Assembly (NCBI GenBank): GCA_031415015.1
Contig: JANOQT010000044.1
Coordinates: 91,693-155,692 of the forward strand
DNA: 64,000 nt
Origin: JAUYQR01 sp031415015
Lineage (GTDB): Bacteria > Pseudomonadota > Alphaproteobacteria > Rhodobacterales > Rhodobacteraceae
Reading direction: 5' to 3'
The position numbers and the translations under genes were made by a program. Positions 17,331 to 26,116 of this stretch are shown one piece after another. How positions within the stretch are numbered: position 1 is the stretch's first letter; each line of letters starts with the position of its first letter. The notes below the pieces were generated by a model, which was not told the origin of the DNA, ran no database searches, and worked only from the letters and a program-made list of their open reading frames with translations.

Positions 17331-20066
17331 GTGGTTGACGAACGTACCATCATCGAAGGGATGACCAAGGACGGCTTTCTGCTGCCCGCCGTCGGCAAAG
17401 GAGGCGTCATCAATTGGTCCTTCCAGTGGGATTGCATCGACGGTGGCCTGATCGCAGATGCGCTGTGTCGCGCCATTGGGCTGGAACCCGGCACCCCGCT
17501 GACCGCGCGGCAATTCGACGAGGCGTCCTGGAATCTTTTTGGCGATCCGAATGGCATCGGCCCTGAAAACGCCGATTTCCTGGCCCGCACCTTTGGTACC
17601 GCCGGAACACTGAACCACGACCAGATTGCCGGGATATTCGACCGCGCCGACATCCGGACCGATGGGCCGATCACCGAGGGTCACATTGATCTGACGGTCA
17701 TCGCAGATACGAATACCAAGGGGTTTACCGACGATGCCCAGGCCGCGAACTACATCATGGGGTTCGACGGCAACGGCGATGGTCTGATCAATCAGGATGA
17801 ATTCACCGCCGCGATGGAATCGCGCCTGGCTGATGGAATCTCGATCAACGGCGATCTGGCCGCGATGTACATGGACTTTTACGGCTTCAACGACGGCGGC
17901 GGCCAGCGCGTGCTGGATATCAACGGCGTCAACGCGATGCTCGCCGACACTTCGCTTTACGTCGCCCCGCGCGGACCGGACGGCGCAGAGGGCTTTGGCA
18001 ACAACCTGAACATCACCCCAATTGAAAGGGTGGCCCGTGGCGCGTCGCTGGATGACGATCTGCTGAATCACAATGAACTTGCTGACCTGTTCCGGACACT
18101 GGGTTTAGGCGACCGCAACCCTTCGCAGATGGACTTTCTGATCAAGGTCTACGGCGGCAACGGCGTTGTCAGCGTCGACACCGTTATGGGCCAGATGCAG
18201 ACCGACGGATTCCTGACCCTCAACCCCAATCTGGCGGCCCCCTCGGCACTGAACTGGGACAACATCGACGGCGTGCTGCTGGCCCGCGCGGTGTTCTGGG
18301 AAGTCGGAGTGGATCCAAACGTCGACGGTGCAACCCTGACGCCTGAAGAGTTCGACCTCGGCGTCGACCGGCTGTTCGGCGAAACCGACGGGCAGAACCC
18401 CGCAGATGCCAGGAATCAAGTCGAAGTGTTCGGCACCGACGGCAGGCTGACCGTGGCGGAGATGGGCACGGTCTTTGATGCCAGCGCCATCCACATCGAC
18501 GGTGTCGCAGGTGAAAACTACGTCCGCATAGCGGCCCACACCGCAGAGATACCGGCGCATCACCATGCAAGCTGGAGGGAAAGCACACTCAAGTTCTTCG
18601 GCGACGAAGCGAAAGACGTGGTCGCCACCATCACTGAAATCACCGGCATCGCCGAAGAGACGGTCGCGAACATCTTCAACGGCAAGCTGTTGGTCGAAGA
18701 GGCGTTGGCCCAGGGCGGCGGCGAGATCGTCACCGCCATAGCCGGAGCCGTGGAGCGCGGCGATGAACGCGCCATGGCGCTGATCGACAAGCTGGGCGAA
18801 GCGATCATCTCGGGGATCGAGAGGCTGAGCGAAGAAGCCAAGGCCGTGGTCATGCAGATGGTCGAAAGTGCCAAGACCGACGCCGGAGAAGTGGCGATCC
18901 GCGCCTTGTCCGCGATGACCGGGATGCCCGCCGACGTGGCGCTGGAAGTCATCGAGTCCATCGCGCAAAAAGGCTCGATTGTCGATTTCGCTAAGAACAT
19001 GACCTACGAAGACATGACGGCGATGATCCCCGACTACGAAGCCACGCTGGCAGAGCTGGAAGCACAAGCCGACGCCTTTATGGGCACTGTCGGAAACGAT
19101 CCCACAGCCCGCAGAACGTTGGAGGACAATGGCTACACCTTCGATAAAAGCAACAATCTGATGAGGTCGGGGCGAGTGCTCAACGAGGCCGACCAGCGTG
19201 ACGTGTTCGCCAAGTATTTCCGGGCGGATGCCGGGGTCGAGCTCAATATGGGATCGACAGGGCAAAAACAGACGTTCAACGGCTTGCAGGTGCGTTTCTT
19301 CGTCGACTATGCGGGCACGGACGCAAACGGCAACAAGACGATCCAGTTTCGGATCCGCGTCCTTGACGAAGCTGGTTTCGCGGTCGGCACCAAGAGTGCC
19401 GGGGCAGATGGCGGCCTGTTCTCCGCGCATGATCTTATCATGCAATGGAAAGTCCCGCCTGAAGGCCCGCCAGTCAAGGGCGACGTCCTGTACAACTCGA
19501 CACTTGGCGTGATCGGTGAGGTGAATGGCGGCGCGGGTGGACTGGCAAATTTCCTGGGGACGGCCGTACAAGGTTCTCCGGTCCAGTTGCCCGCTGCGTG
19601 GAACGAGGCCGACATTGCTGCGGGGAACCAGGCCGACACTGAGGTTGGGATCGGATGGGGCATGACGGCCTCCTACAATCTGTCTGAAATGGGTGGTGAC
19701 TGGTATCAACCATTCCTCTCTGAAATCGCGGGCGCTGCCGTCGGTGCAGGTGGCACCATTGCTCTGTTGCTGGGGGCCGAGGTCATCGCGCCAGAAGTGA
19801 TGACTGAATTCAACGCGATCTATGGGCCCACAGTTGTTAACGCAGGGGCTATGTTTGGTAGCTTTGCCGCTGACCTGATTTTGGCCGGTGCAAACCACCG
19901 CGAAGACGAGGTTTCCGTATCCAACGGATTCTTTGCCTGGGTTGCCGTGCCACGTCTGGGCGGCCCAACCAGCAGCTATGCAAACGCAGCCGGTGGCACC
20001 AACACCGTCCAAGTCCGCGGCCGCCTCCAGATCAACGTCGGCAATGATGCATGGACGATGTTCTAG
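17331..20066 (+). CDS. EF-hand repeat protein upstream of the T3SS operon, possibly 5'-truncated
   Basis: Open for 911 residues from a GTG at 17331; no convincing Shine-Dalgarno. A canonical EF-hand loop DGNGDGLINQDE lies at residues 146-157, with several degenerate ones (GTAGTLNHDQIAGIF, DDDLLNHNELADLF, GTDGRLTVAEMGTVF). Residues 1-122 repeat at about 279-400 (KDGFLL.../TDGFLTL..., ending VRIA/LTVIA). The middle (410-560) is helical and acidic. Residues 750-820 contain a Gly/Ala-rich hydrophobic stretch. Homology to the second repeat extends upstream of the GTG to 17298 (QRLINIYGGG), where an in-frame TAG at 17274-17276 separates it from an ATG at 17259. No Sec signal. Could be a T3SS substrate by position; that is inference. 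Confidence 0.6.
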   Translation: MVDERTIIEGMTKDGFLLPAVGKGGVINWSFQWDCIDGGLIADALCRAIGLEPGTPLTARQFDEASWNLFGDPNGIGPENADFLARTFGTAGTLNHDQIAGIFDRADIRTDGPITEGHIDLTVIADTNTKGFTDDAQAANYIMGFDGNGDGLINQDEFTAAMESRLADGISINGDLAAMYMDFYGFNDGGGQRVLDINGVNAMLADTSLYVAPRGPDGAEGFGNNLNITPIERVARGASLDDDLLNHNELADLFRTLGLGDRNPSQMDFLIKVYGGNGVVSVDTVMGQMQTDGFLTLNPNLAAPSALNWDNIDGVLLARAVFWEVGVDPNVDGATLTPEEFDLGVDRLFGETDGQNPADARNQVEVFGTDGRLTVAEMGTVFDASAIHIDGVAGENYVRIAAHTAEIPAHHHASWRESTLKFFGDEAKDVVATITEITGIAEETVANIFNGKLLVEEALAQGGGEIVTAIAGAVERGDERAMALIDKLGEAIISGIERLSEEAKAVVMQMVESAKTDAGEVAIRALSAMTGMPADVALEVIESIAQKGSIVDFAKNMTYEDMTAMIPDYEATLAELEAQADAFMGTVGNDPTARRTLEDNGYTFDKSNNLMRSGRVLNEADQRDVFAKYFRADAGVELNMGSTGQKQTFNGLQVRFFVDYAGTDANGNKTIQFRIRVLDEAGFAVGTKSAGADGGLFSAHDLIMQWKVPPEGPPVKGDVLYNSTLGVIGEVNGGAGGLANFLGTAVQGSPVQLPAAWNEADIAAGNQADTEVGIGWGMTASYNLSEMGGDWYQPFLSEIAGAAVGAGGTIALLLGAEVIAPEVMTEFNAIYGPTVVNAGAMFGSFAADLILAGANHREDEVSVSNGFFAWVAVPRLGGPTSSYANAAGGTNTVQVRGRLQINVGNDAWTMF

Positions 20067-20094
20067 GCCCCTACGCCCTCAGTCATCGCGACTC

Positions 20095-20130
20095 AAACCG
20101 CCCGGCCGCAAGGTCGGTCGGTTTGTCTTT
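20095..20130 (+). terminator. Putative intrinsic terminator after the EF-hand protein
   Basis: AAACCGCCCGGCC pairs imperfectly with GGTCGGTCGGTTT around a GCAA tetraloop, followed by GTCTTTTCC. It lies 28 bp after the stop and before the sctJ promoter region, so the EF-hand gene and the T3SS operon are probably separate transcripts. Confidence 0.6.
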
Positions 20131-20134
20131 TCCC

Positions 20135-20159
20135 GCCTACGTAGTGATTTTGCGTAGGC
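20135..20159. promoter_or_regulatory. Dyad upstream of the sctJ operon
   Basis: GCCTACG, 11 bases, then CGTAGGC: a perfect 7-bp inverted repeat ending 74 bp before sctJ. This is the only intergenic region ahead of the ten-gene T3SS operon, so a regulator site is plausible. The LuxR-type regulator at 27985-28617 is one candidate binder. Inference only. Confidence 0.45.
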
Positions 20160-20233
20160 TGCGCGAGGGCGGGCGCTGGCGCAGGCGGTATCCTGAGATC
20201 TGACGCTGCGACTGCCAGCAACGGGGCACCCAC

Positions 20234-21001
20234 ATGACACGCACCACATCTGCCACCCGCCGCCTGATCGGCCCGGTTCTTCTTTCTGCCGCTCTGCTGC
20301 TCGCGGGCTGCAAGGAAGTGCTCTATTCCGCGCTGACCGAAAACGAGGCGAACGAGATGGTCGCCGTGCTGGATGCAAGCGGCATCAGTGCAAAGCGCGA
20401 ACGCGACAAAGAGGGCAACTACACCCTCAAGGTCGAGGGTGAACTGGTCGCCGATTCGGTCACCGTGCTTCGCAACGCGGGCTACCCCAAGCAGCGCTTC
20501 AAATCGCTTGGCGACATCTTTGCGAACGAGGGCCTTGTCGGCACCCCGTTCGAAGAGCGCGCCCGCTTCATGTTCGCGCTGAACGAAGAACTCTCCCGCA
20601 CCATTTCGGAGATTGACGGCATCCGGTCGGCGCGGGTTCAGGTGATGATCCCCGCCCCCGACAAATATGCCAAGGTCGCCCTCCCGGCGACGGCCTCGGT
20701 CGCGATCCTGTTCGAGGCCGGCTATGACCTTGCACCGCTGGTCCCGAACATCAAGACCCTGGTGTCGCATGCGGTGCCGGATCTGGATTACGATGACGTC
20801 TCGGTGGCGATGTTCCCGGTCAATGCCCCGATCGTGGCCGCCCTTCCGGTCGGTGACGCGGCTGCCCCGAAGCTGACCGCAATGGGCGTGCTGCCCGCCG
20901 CCTTGTCGGGGCCCCTGTCGCTGATCGTTGCCGGGCTCGTCCTGGTGTCGGCGATCTGCGCATTGCTGGCCCTGCGCGCCCGGACCGGTCGCTCGTCATG
21001 A
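20234..21001 (+). CDS. sctJ: T3SS inner-membrane ring lipoprotein SctJ
   Basis: 255 residues of the YscJ/HrcJ/FliF family. A lipoprotein signal peptide ends in LLAGC (acylated Cys about residue 26). The ring-building domains follow (YSALTENEANEMVAVLDASGI..., FGTPFEERAR-like GTPFEERARF, ARVQVMIP). A C-terminal transmembrane helix covers about residues 222-246. Together with SctD it forms the inner-membrane rings. First gene of a ten-gene operon; it overlaps sctK by ATGA. The NolT/RhcJ position in rhizobial systems is the same. Confidence 0.95.
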   Translation: MTRTTSATRRLIGPVLLSAALLLAGCKEVLYSALTENEANEMVAVLDASGISAKRERDKEGNYTLKVEGELVADSVTVLRNAGYPKQRFKSLGDIFANEGLVGTPFEERARFMFALNEELSRTISEIDGIRSARVQVMIPAPDKYAKVALPATASVAILFEAGYDLAPLVPNIKTLVSHAVPDLDYDDVSVAMFPVNAPIVAALPVGDAAAPKLTAMGVLPAALSGPLSLIVAGLVLVSAICALLALRARTGRSS

Positions 21002-21648
21002 GCCGGATGGATGACCTGAAAACCCCCGGAACGCCCGGCGCGGTCGCAAGCCTGCTGGAATCCCTGCGCGCCGGTCTTGCCAACGGACGACCCGAACTGC
21101 GCGCAACTGCACTGCGCCCGTTGCAGGGACAGGGGCTGCGGGCGGCGATGCTGCTGAACCCGCGGCTGACCGACCGCATCAACCAGCGTCTCGCCAGCCA
21201 GAAGGGTTGGAACCTGCCGGACGAGATCGTACATTTCGCCGAAGCCGAGAATGTCATCCACCTGCTGACCCTCGGCGCGGAGAACTGCTGCTCAGACGTC
21301 GGGCTTGCCTGGCACGGCAACACCCTGTCGCGGATCGTGATGCGTGGCGGTGCGGCGCTTTTGTCAGAGACCGACCCGCAGCGCATCCGCCGCGCCCTGT
21401 CGCTGCGCCACCCCGATGCGCCCGTTGCGGCCGAACTGCCCCCGGCTGAGGTGCTGCGCCGGGACGGCGCGCTTTGCCTGATGGCCTGGGCCGAAAGCCT
21501 GCCCGCCACCATTGCGCCGACGGTCTTTGCCGTCCTGATCACCGATCACGCGGTGTTTGACCTGCATCCGATGGGTCCGGGCAACGGTCAGCTGGCCGCC
21601 GGCATTGCCAGCGCCTGGCTAAGTGCCGACCGGGGCGTCGCGCCATGA
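20998..21648 (+). CDS. sctK: T3SS sorting-platform protein SctK (positional)
   Basis: 216 residues, no membrane segment or signal peptide. Primary similarity in this family is very weak. The call rests on its place between sctJ and sctL, its size, and a helical N-terminal half containing LLNPRLTDRINQRL, as in YscK/NolU-type proteins. SctK connects the sorting platform pods to SctD. Overlaps both neighbours by ATGA. Confidence 0.7.
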   Translation: MSRMDDLKTPGTPGAVASLLESLRAGLANGRPELRATALRPLQGQGLRAAMLLNPRLTDRINQRLASQKGWNLPDEIVHFAEAENVIHLLTLGAENCCSDVGLAWHGNTLSRIVMRGGAALLSETDPQRIRRALSLRHPDAPVAAELPPAEVLRRDGALCLMAWAESLPATIAPTVFAVLITDHAVFDLHPMGPGNGQLAAGIASAWLSADRGVAP

Positions 21649-22277
21649 TCGCTTACGGCTACATTGCGACCCGCGTGCCCGCCGCCGCTGTAGCCGAGCG
21701 GCTGGAAAACAGCCGCGCCGCGACCGAAGCCGCTGCGATCCTTGCCGCCGCCCGTACCGAGGCCGACAGCATCCGTGCCGCCGCCCGGACCGAGGCAGAA
21801 GAGGAACGCGCCAGTGCCCGGAAAGAGGCCGAAGCGGCCCGCGCCGCGCTGCGTGAACAGGCCGACGCTGACAGCCGCGCTACTGCGGTCCGGGATGTGA
21901 TGGCGATGGCGTCTCAACTGGAGGCGCGTTTCGATGCGCTGTCGCCCTGGCTGGAAAAGCTGATCGAAAGCTCTGTCACCCGCATCATCGGGACCCTGCC
22001 CCAGGACGACGTCAACCAGCGTCTTGTCACCGAGGCGTTGCGCGACGCGCGTCCCGTCGGCGCCCTGCGCTTGCGCGTTCACCCCGATGATGCACGGGCG
22101 ACCGCGGCGCGTCTCAAGGCCGACGGTGCCATTACCGACGTGACCGGAGATCCTTCTCTTGCCCCCGGGGCCTGCGTGCTCGATTGCGAAGGCGGCCTGT
22201 TTGACCTGTCGGTCGGGGCGCAGCTTGATGCTGTTATGCGCGATGTGTCCGCCGCCATCTCCGGGGCGGCGCCGTGA
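21645..22277 (+). CDS. sctL: T3SS ATPase stator SctL
   Basis: 210 residues of the YscL/HrpE/FliH family. A long Ala/Glu/Arg-rich coiled coil (about residues 25-85) is followed by a V-type ATPase E-subunit-like C-terminal domain (LEKLIESSVTRIIGTL..., LRLRVHPDDA). It tethers the SctN ATPase to the cytoplasmic platform and damps its activity. Coupled by overlaps to sctK and sctN. Confidence 0.88.
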   Translation: MIAYGYIATRVPAAAVAERLENSRAATEAAAILAAARTEADSIRAAARTEAEEERASARKEAEAARAALREQADADSRATAVRDVMAMASQLEARFDALSPWLEKLIESSVTRIIGTLPQDDVNQRLVTEALRDARPVGALRLRVHPDDARATAARLKADGAITDVTGDPSLAPGACVLDCEGGLFDLSVGAQLDAVMRDVSAAISGAAP

Positions 22278-23647
22278 CCCGCCAGCCCGATCCGGATGAT
22301 TTCACCAAGCGCCTTGCAAGCGCCGAGGCGGCAGTTTCGGGTGCCAATCTGCGCCCCATGATGGGCCGCGTCCAAAGCATCAGTGGCGCGATCCTTCAGG
22401 CTACCCTTGGGACGGCTCCGATCGGTGCCATCTGCCAGATCGGCGCAAACGCCACCGGAACCATGGCCGAAGTGATTGGTCTGCGCCAGGGCATCGCCCT
22501 GCTTAGCCCCTTTGGCCCGACGCAGGGCCTTGTCGGCGGTGCTCCCGTCCGGGTGATCGCACCGGCGCTGACGCTGCCGGTCGGTGCAAGCTTGCTTGGC
22601 CGCGTGGTCAGCGGCCTTGGTCATCCGATCGACGGACTTGGTCCGCTTACCCGCACAACCCTTCGTCCGGCCCGCGCGGCAGCGCCTGATCCGGTCAGCC
22701 GCCCCTTGATAGACACCCGTCTTTCCACCGGCCTGCGCGCGCTTGATGCCTTTTGCACCTTCGGGCGCGGCCAGCGCCTTGGCATCTTCGGCGCACCCGG
22801 TGCCGGAAAATCCGTGCTGCTTGCGGCGCTGGCCCGCAACTGCGCCGCAGATGTGATCGTGATCGGCCTGATTGGCGAACGTGGTCGCGAAGTGCGTGAA
22901 TTCGTCGAGCTTCGTTTGCCGCAAGGCCACAGGGCGCGGACCGTGGTCGTTGCCTCCACGTCCGACCGCCCGCCGCTGGAGCGGATCTATGCCGCCCACT
23001 ACGCCACCGCTATCGCGGAACAGCTGCGCGATGAGGGCAAATCGGTCCTCCTGCTGATCGACAGCCTCACCCGGGTTGCCCGCGCCTTGCGCGAAGTTGG
23101 TCTTTCTGCCGGGGAACCACCCACCCGGCGCGGGTATCCCGCTTCGGTCTACGCGGCCCTTCCCGAATTCATCGAACGGTCCGGCCGCACGGCCAAAGGC
23201 GACATAACCGCCGTCTACACCGTGCTGATGGAAGGCGACGGTGAGGGCGATCCCATCGCCGAAGAAGTGCGCAGCCTGACCGATGGTCACATCATGCTCA
23301 GCCCCGCCATTGCCGCGCGTGGCCGCTATCCGGCCATCGATGTGATGATCAGCCTCAGCCGTCTGATGCCCGACGTTGCCAGCAAAGAAGAGTTGCGCAT
23401 CGCCGCCCGCGCCCGCGCGCTGCTGGCCAAATTCGCCGAGATAGAGCTTCTGGTGCAGGTCGGCGAATACCGGTCCGGCAGCGATCCCGAAGCCGACCGT
23501 GCCATTGCCGCCAACGCTGCCATCGAGGCCTTCCTCAAGCAGGGGATCGACGAGGCCAGCGGCTCCAACGCCGAACTCTGGGCGACGCTGGCCCGGATTG
23601 TAGGCGAAACTGCTCCCCGTCCGGTGGTCCGTCCGGTGCGCCGATGA
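22274..23647 (+). CDS. sctN: T3SS ATPase SctN
   Basis: 457-residue F1/V1-like ATPase that unfolds effectors and strips chaperones. Walker A GAPGAGKS lies near residue 175 and Walker B VLLLIDSLTRVARA near 258. Also present are the catalytic GERGREVREF motif and the SctN-type RRGYPASVYAALPEF. It starts with GTG overlapping the sctL stop. The type III rather than flagellar assignment follows from linked sctJ, sctV and secretin genes. All catalytic residues appear intact. Confidence 0.95.
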   Translation: MTRQPDPDDFTKRLASAEAAVSGANLRPMMGRVQSISGAILQATLGTAPIGAICQIGANATGTMAEVIGLRQGIALLSPFGPTQGLVGGAPVRVIAPALTLPVGASLLGRVVSGLGHPIDGLGPLTRTTLRPARAAAPDPVSRPLIDTRLSTGLRALDAFCTFGRGQRLGIFGAPGAGKSVLLAALARNCAADVIVIGLIGERGREVREFVELRLPQGHRARTVVVASTSDRPPLERIYAAHYATAIAEQLRDEGKSVLLLIDSLTRVARALREVGLSAGEPPTRRGYPASVYAALPEFIERSGRTAKGDITAVYTVLMEGDGEGDPIAEEVRSLTDGHIMLSPAIAARGRYPAIDVMISLSRLMPDVASKEELRIAARARALLAKFAEIELLVQVGEYRSGSDPEADRAIAANAAIEAFLKQGIDEASGSNAELWATLARIVGETAPRPVVRPVRR

Positions 23648-24135
23648 GCCGCGCCGCACTGATCCGCAAACTTGCCGGCATCCGCCAGTTGAAACTGGAC
23701 CGTGCCGCCATTGCGCTGGCACGTGGCAATGCCAGGAAAGCCGAAACCGAAGCCGTCGCCGCTGCTGCAAACTCCATCTTCGACCAGATGAAGGCAGACC
23801 TGCACCCTCGCCTGACCGAACACCTGCGCGCGGCGTCGGTGATGAATGGTGCCACCAGCCGCTACACAGCCTATGTGATGGCCGCGAATGCTGACCGCAA
23901 GGCGCTTGCCATTCAGCGCGACATCACCGTCACGGCGCAGCGTCAGGCCGACATGGCTTTTCGCGCAGCCGAAGCATTTCGCAATCTGCACGCCATGGCC
24001 CTGCGGCGCCGCGAAGCCCTGGACGAGGTGGCAAAGACGCTGACGACAGCCGAGAAGACCCTCGCCTTTCTGCGCGAAGAGGACCGCCAGTCTGATCAGC
24101 GCTCCGTTCCCTCCGGCGAAGGAAGCCCGCTATGA
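23644..24135 (+). CDS. sctO: T3SS ATPase stalk protein SctO
   Basis: 163 residues, almost entirely charged coiled coil, as in YscO/FliJ, which sits in the central pore of the SctN hexamer and links it to the SctV ring. Recognised by position directly after sctN and by helical composition, since sequence is poorly conserved. No sctP (needle ruler) gene follows: sctQ starts with an ATGA overlap. Confidence 0.82.
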   Translation: MSRAALIRKLAGIRQLKLDRAAIALARGNARKAETEAVAAAANSIFDQMKADLHPRLTEHLRAASVMNGATSRYTAYVMAANADRKALAIQRDITVTAQRQADMAFRAAEAFRNLHAMALRRREALDEVAKTLTTAEKTLAFLREEDRQSDQRSVPSGEGSPL

Positions 24136-25181
24136 CGCTTGAGACCGGCCCCCTGCGCGCCGAAACCTGGAAGGTGCCGGTCATGCTGCTGTCGGCGGCA
24201 AGTCTGCACGCACCGCCGCTGCCCGACAATCTGGTCCTGTCGCATCTGACGTTTGGCGCAGTGACCCTTCTGCCCGATGATGGCATGCAACCGCCGCCCA
24301 TGGCCGAAGAGCTGATTTTCACCCTTGGCACAGAGCGCATCACATTGCGCTGCCATCGGTCAATTCTGGCACCGATGCTGCGCCGGTCCGGCCATGCCGT
24401 CGACCGTCCCGCCCTTCAGGCCGACGGGCCGCTTGCAGCCCTTGTCCTTGAGCACCTCCTCAGCCCGGTGATTGAAGGTTTGGAGGCATCGGAAAGCCTG
24501 CCGATCCAGTTCCTGACCATCCGCCGGGCCGAACCCGATGCCGAGGCGCAGGGTCACATTACCCGGCTGCGGCTTGCTTCCAACCTCTGGCCCTCGGCGG
24601 TCAATGTCGAACTGCAGGCCCGTACGTCGGCCGGCGAGGCACTGGTGGACCGGATCTTCGGCCGACTCTGCGGCCCGACCGCCGAACCGCCGCTGCACCT
24701 GCCCGCCCCGATCACGCTCCTGAGCCCCGATTTTCGGATGCGCCTGGCCGATCTGCAGGCTCTTGCGCCCGGTGACGCCCTTCTTCTAGATAGCCGCTGG
24801 GTGCCTGAGGTTGAAGCACGCATCGGCATTCTGGGCCGATTTACCGCTCCGGCCGCCTGGAGGGGCAGCAGACTGCAACTGACCGGCGCCCCCCGACGCC
24901 CCCAAGCAAAGGACAACCAGCCGATGACCCTTCCCGACACGGAAGCTGACTTCAGCGTTGATGAACTTCCCGTCACGCTGACGCTCGAACTTGACCGGAT
25001 CGAGCTGCCGTTCTCGACCATCTCGGGGCTCAAGCCGGGAAGCGTCCTGCCCTTCGGCACGCCAATGCCCGAAACGGTCCGCGTTCTGGTCAACGGCCGC
25101 CCTTTCGCCACCGCAGGCCTGGTCCAGATCGACGGCCAGCTTGGCATCCGTATCACCGCGCTGACCGGAAAGCCGGTCTAG
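24132..25181 (+). CDS. sctQ: T3SS cytoplasmic ring protein SctQ
   Basis: 349 residues. The C-terminal 70 residues form a SpoA/FliN-like domain (LDRIELPFSTISGLKPGSVL, VRVLVNGRPFATAGLVQIDG, LGIRITAL). A first, more divergent SpoA-like region precedes it. SctQ builds the sorting-platform pods that load substrates. A methionine at about 24924, before the SpoA domain (NQPMTLPDTEADF), could be an internal start for a short SctQ-C form as in Yersinia; no strong Shine-Dalgarno supports it. Confidence 0.88.
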   Translation: MTLETGPLRAETWKVPVMLLSAASLHAPPLPDNLVLSHLTFGAVTLLPDDGMQPPPMAEELIFTLGTERITLRCHRSILAPMLRRSGHAVDRPALQADGPLAALVLEHLLSPVIEGLEASESLPIQFLTIRRAEPDAEAQGHITRLRLASNLWPSAVNVELQARTSAGEALVDRIFGRLCGPTAEPPLHLPAPITLLSPDFRMRLADLQALAPGDALLLDSRWVPEVEARIGILGRFTAPAAWRGSRLQLTGAPRRPQAKDNQPMTLPDTEADFSVDELPVTLTLELDRIELPFSTISGLKPGSVLPFGTPMPETVRVLVNGRPFATAGLVQIDGQLGIRITALTGKPV

Positions 25182-25184
25182 GCA

Positions 25185-25823
25185 ATGGAAGCGTCGACGC
25201 CTCTGATTATCGGACTTGTCGGCGGCTTCTTCATGCTGGCGGTGATTACGATGACTGCCTTCGTCAAGCTTTCGGTTGTGTTCATGATAGTGCGCAACGC
25301 GATCGGGCTACAGCAGACTCCGTCGAACATGATCGTGATGACGCTTTCGTTGATCCTGGCGGCCTTCATTGCCATGCCAGTGCTGAGTGAAAGCTTTTCG
25401 GCAATTGCTTCGGGAAATATCGAGTTAGGTTCGCTCCAGCAGCTGATTGAGGTCGGCCGTCGAGGCATCGCCCCCTTTCAGGACTTCATGACCCGCAACA
25501 CCGATCCAGTGCAGCTTGAATTCTTCGTGGGTGTGACGAACGAGGTCTGGCGGGGGTCTGGTTTGATCGGTACCGCAGACATGTTCATTGTTCAGGTCCC
25601 CGCGTTCATGCTCAGCGAACTGACCCGCGCGTTTGAGCTGGGCTTTCTGCTGTACCTGCCATTCGTCGCCGTCGATCTCGCCGTGACCGGCATCCTGATG
25701 GCACTCGGCATGCAGCAAGTGCAGCCCTCGATTCTGGCGGTGCCCTTCAAACTTCTGCTTTTCGTCTTCCTCAACGGCTGGCTGAAGCTGGTCGAAGGGC
25801 TTGTCACCAGTTACGCGGCATAA
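25185..25823 (+). CDS. sctR: T3SS export gate protein SctR
   Basis: 212-residue membrane protein of the FliP/YscR family with four hydrophobic segments. The family blocks FVKLSVVFMIVRNAIGLQQ, FMLSELTRAFELGFLLYLPF and MALGMQQVQPSILAVPFKLL are well kept. Five copies form the core of the SctRST export gate. Three bases separate it from the sctQ stop. Base composition drops from here through sctU relative to sctJ-sctQ. Confidence 0.96.
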   Translation: MEASTPLIIGLVGGFFMLAVITMTAFVKLSVVFMIVRNAIGLQQTPSNMIVMTLSLILAAFIAMPVLSESFSAIASGNIELGSLQQLIEVGRRGIAPFQDFMTRNTDPVQLEFFVGVTNEVWRGSGLIGTADMFIVQVPAFMLSELTRAFELGFLLYLPFVAVDLAVTGILMALGMQQVQPSILAVPFKLLLFVFLNGWLKLVEGLVTSYAA

Positions 25824-25826
25824 GCG

Positions 25827-25843
25827 AAAAAAAGGGGGGGGGG
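25827..25843 (+). repeat. A7-G10 homopolymer tract serving as the sctS ribosome binding site
   Basis: Seven A are followed by ten consecutive G directly abutting the sctS ATG at 25844, in the 20-base gap after the sctR stop. The G run is the only Shine-Dalgarno-like sequence for sctS. Such runs are prone to slipped-strand length change, which would alter ribosome binding to sctS. The exact length may also suffer sequencing error. Confidence 0.8.
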
Positions 25844-26113
25844 ATGGACCAGTCAGCCTACGTCGGACAACTCTTCGCTTTCATGCTGGACGCCTCGCTG
25901 TTGGCTGGTGTGCCGCTGGCCGCCGCCACTGCGATCGGGTTGGTAATCTCGATCGTTCAGGCAGTGACGCAAATCCAGGACCAAAGTTTGGCGCAGACGG
26001 CCAAGATCGCCTCCATCGGTTTTGTGCTTTTGGTTTTCGGCGGCTGGCTGGTTACTCCGCTGGTGAACAGCTCGGTGACGCTATTTGACACCTTCGGCAG
26101 CATCGGACAGTAA
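25844..26113 (+). CDS. sctS: T3SS export gate protein SctS
   Basis: 89-residue FliQ/YscS-family protein with two transmembrane helices (about 15-38 and 52-75). The motif AAATAIGLVISIVQAVTQIQDQ marks the family. Four copies wrap the SctR5T1 core of the export gate. Translation starts right after a ten-G tract. Confidence 0.95.
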   Translation: MDQSAYVGQLFAFMLDASLLAGVPLAAATAIGLVISIVQAVTQIQDQSLAQTAKIASIGFVLLVFGGWLVTPLVNSSVTLFDTFGSIGQ

Positions 26114-26116
26114 TCG

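Noticed and set aside
16056..18071. Long open frame of about 670 codons on the minus strand
   Set aside because: It lies opposite the binding-protein gene and the EF-hand gene, crosses their boundary, has no domain or good start, and is explained by high GC and third-position bias.
24132..24200. A separate sctP (needle ruler) gene between sctO and sctQ
   Set aside because: sctO and sctQ overlap by ATGA, leaving no room, and no Pro-rich ruler-like protein is seen elsewhere in the locus.
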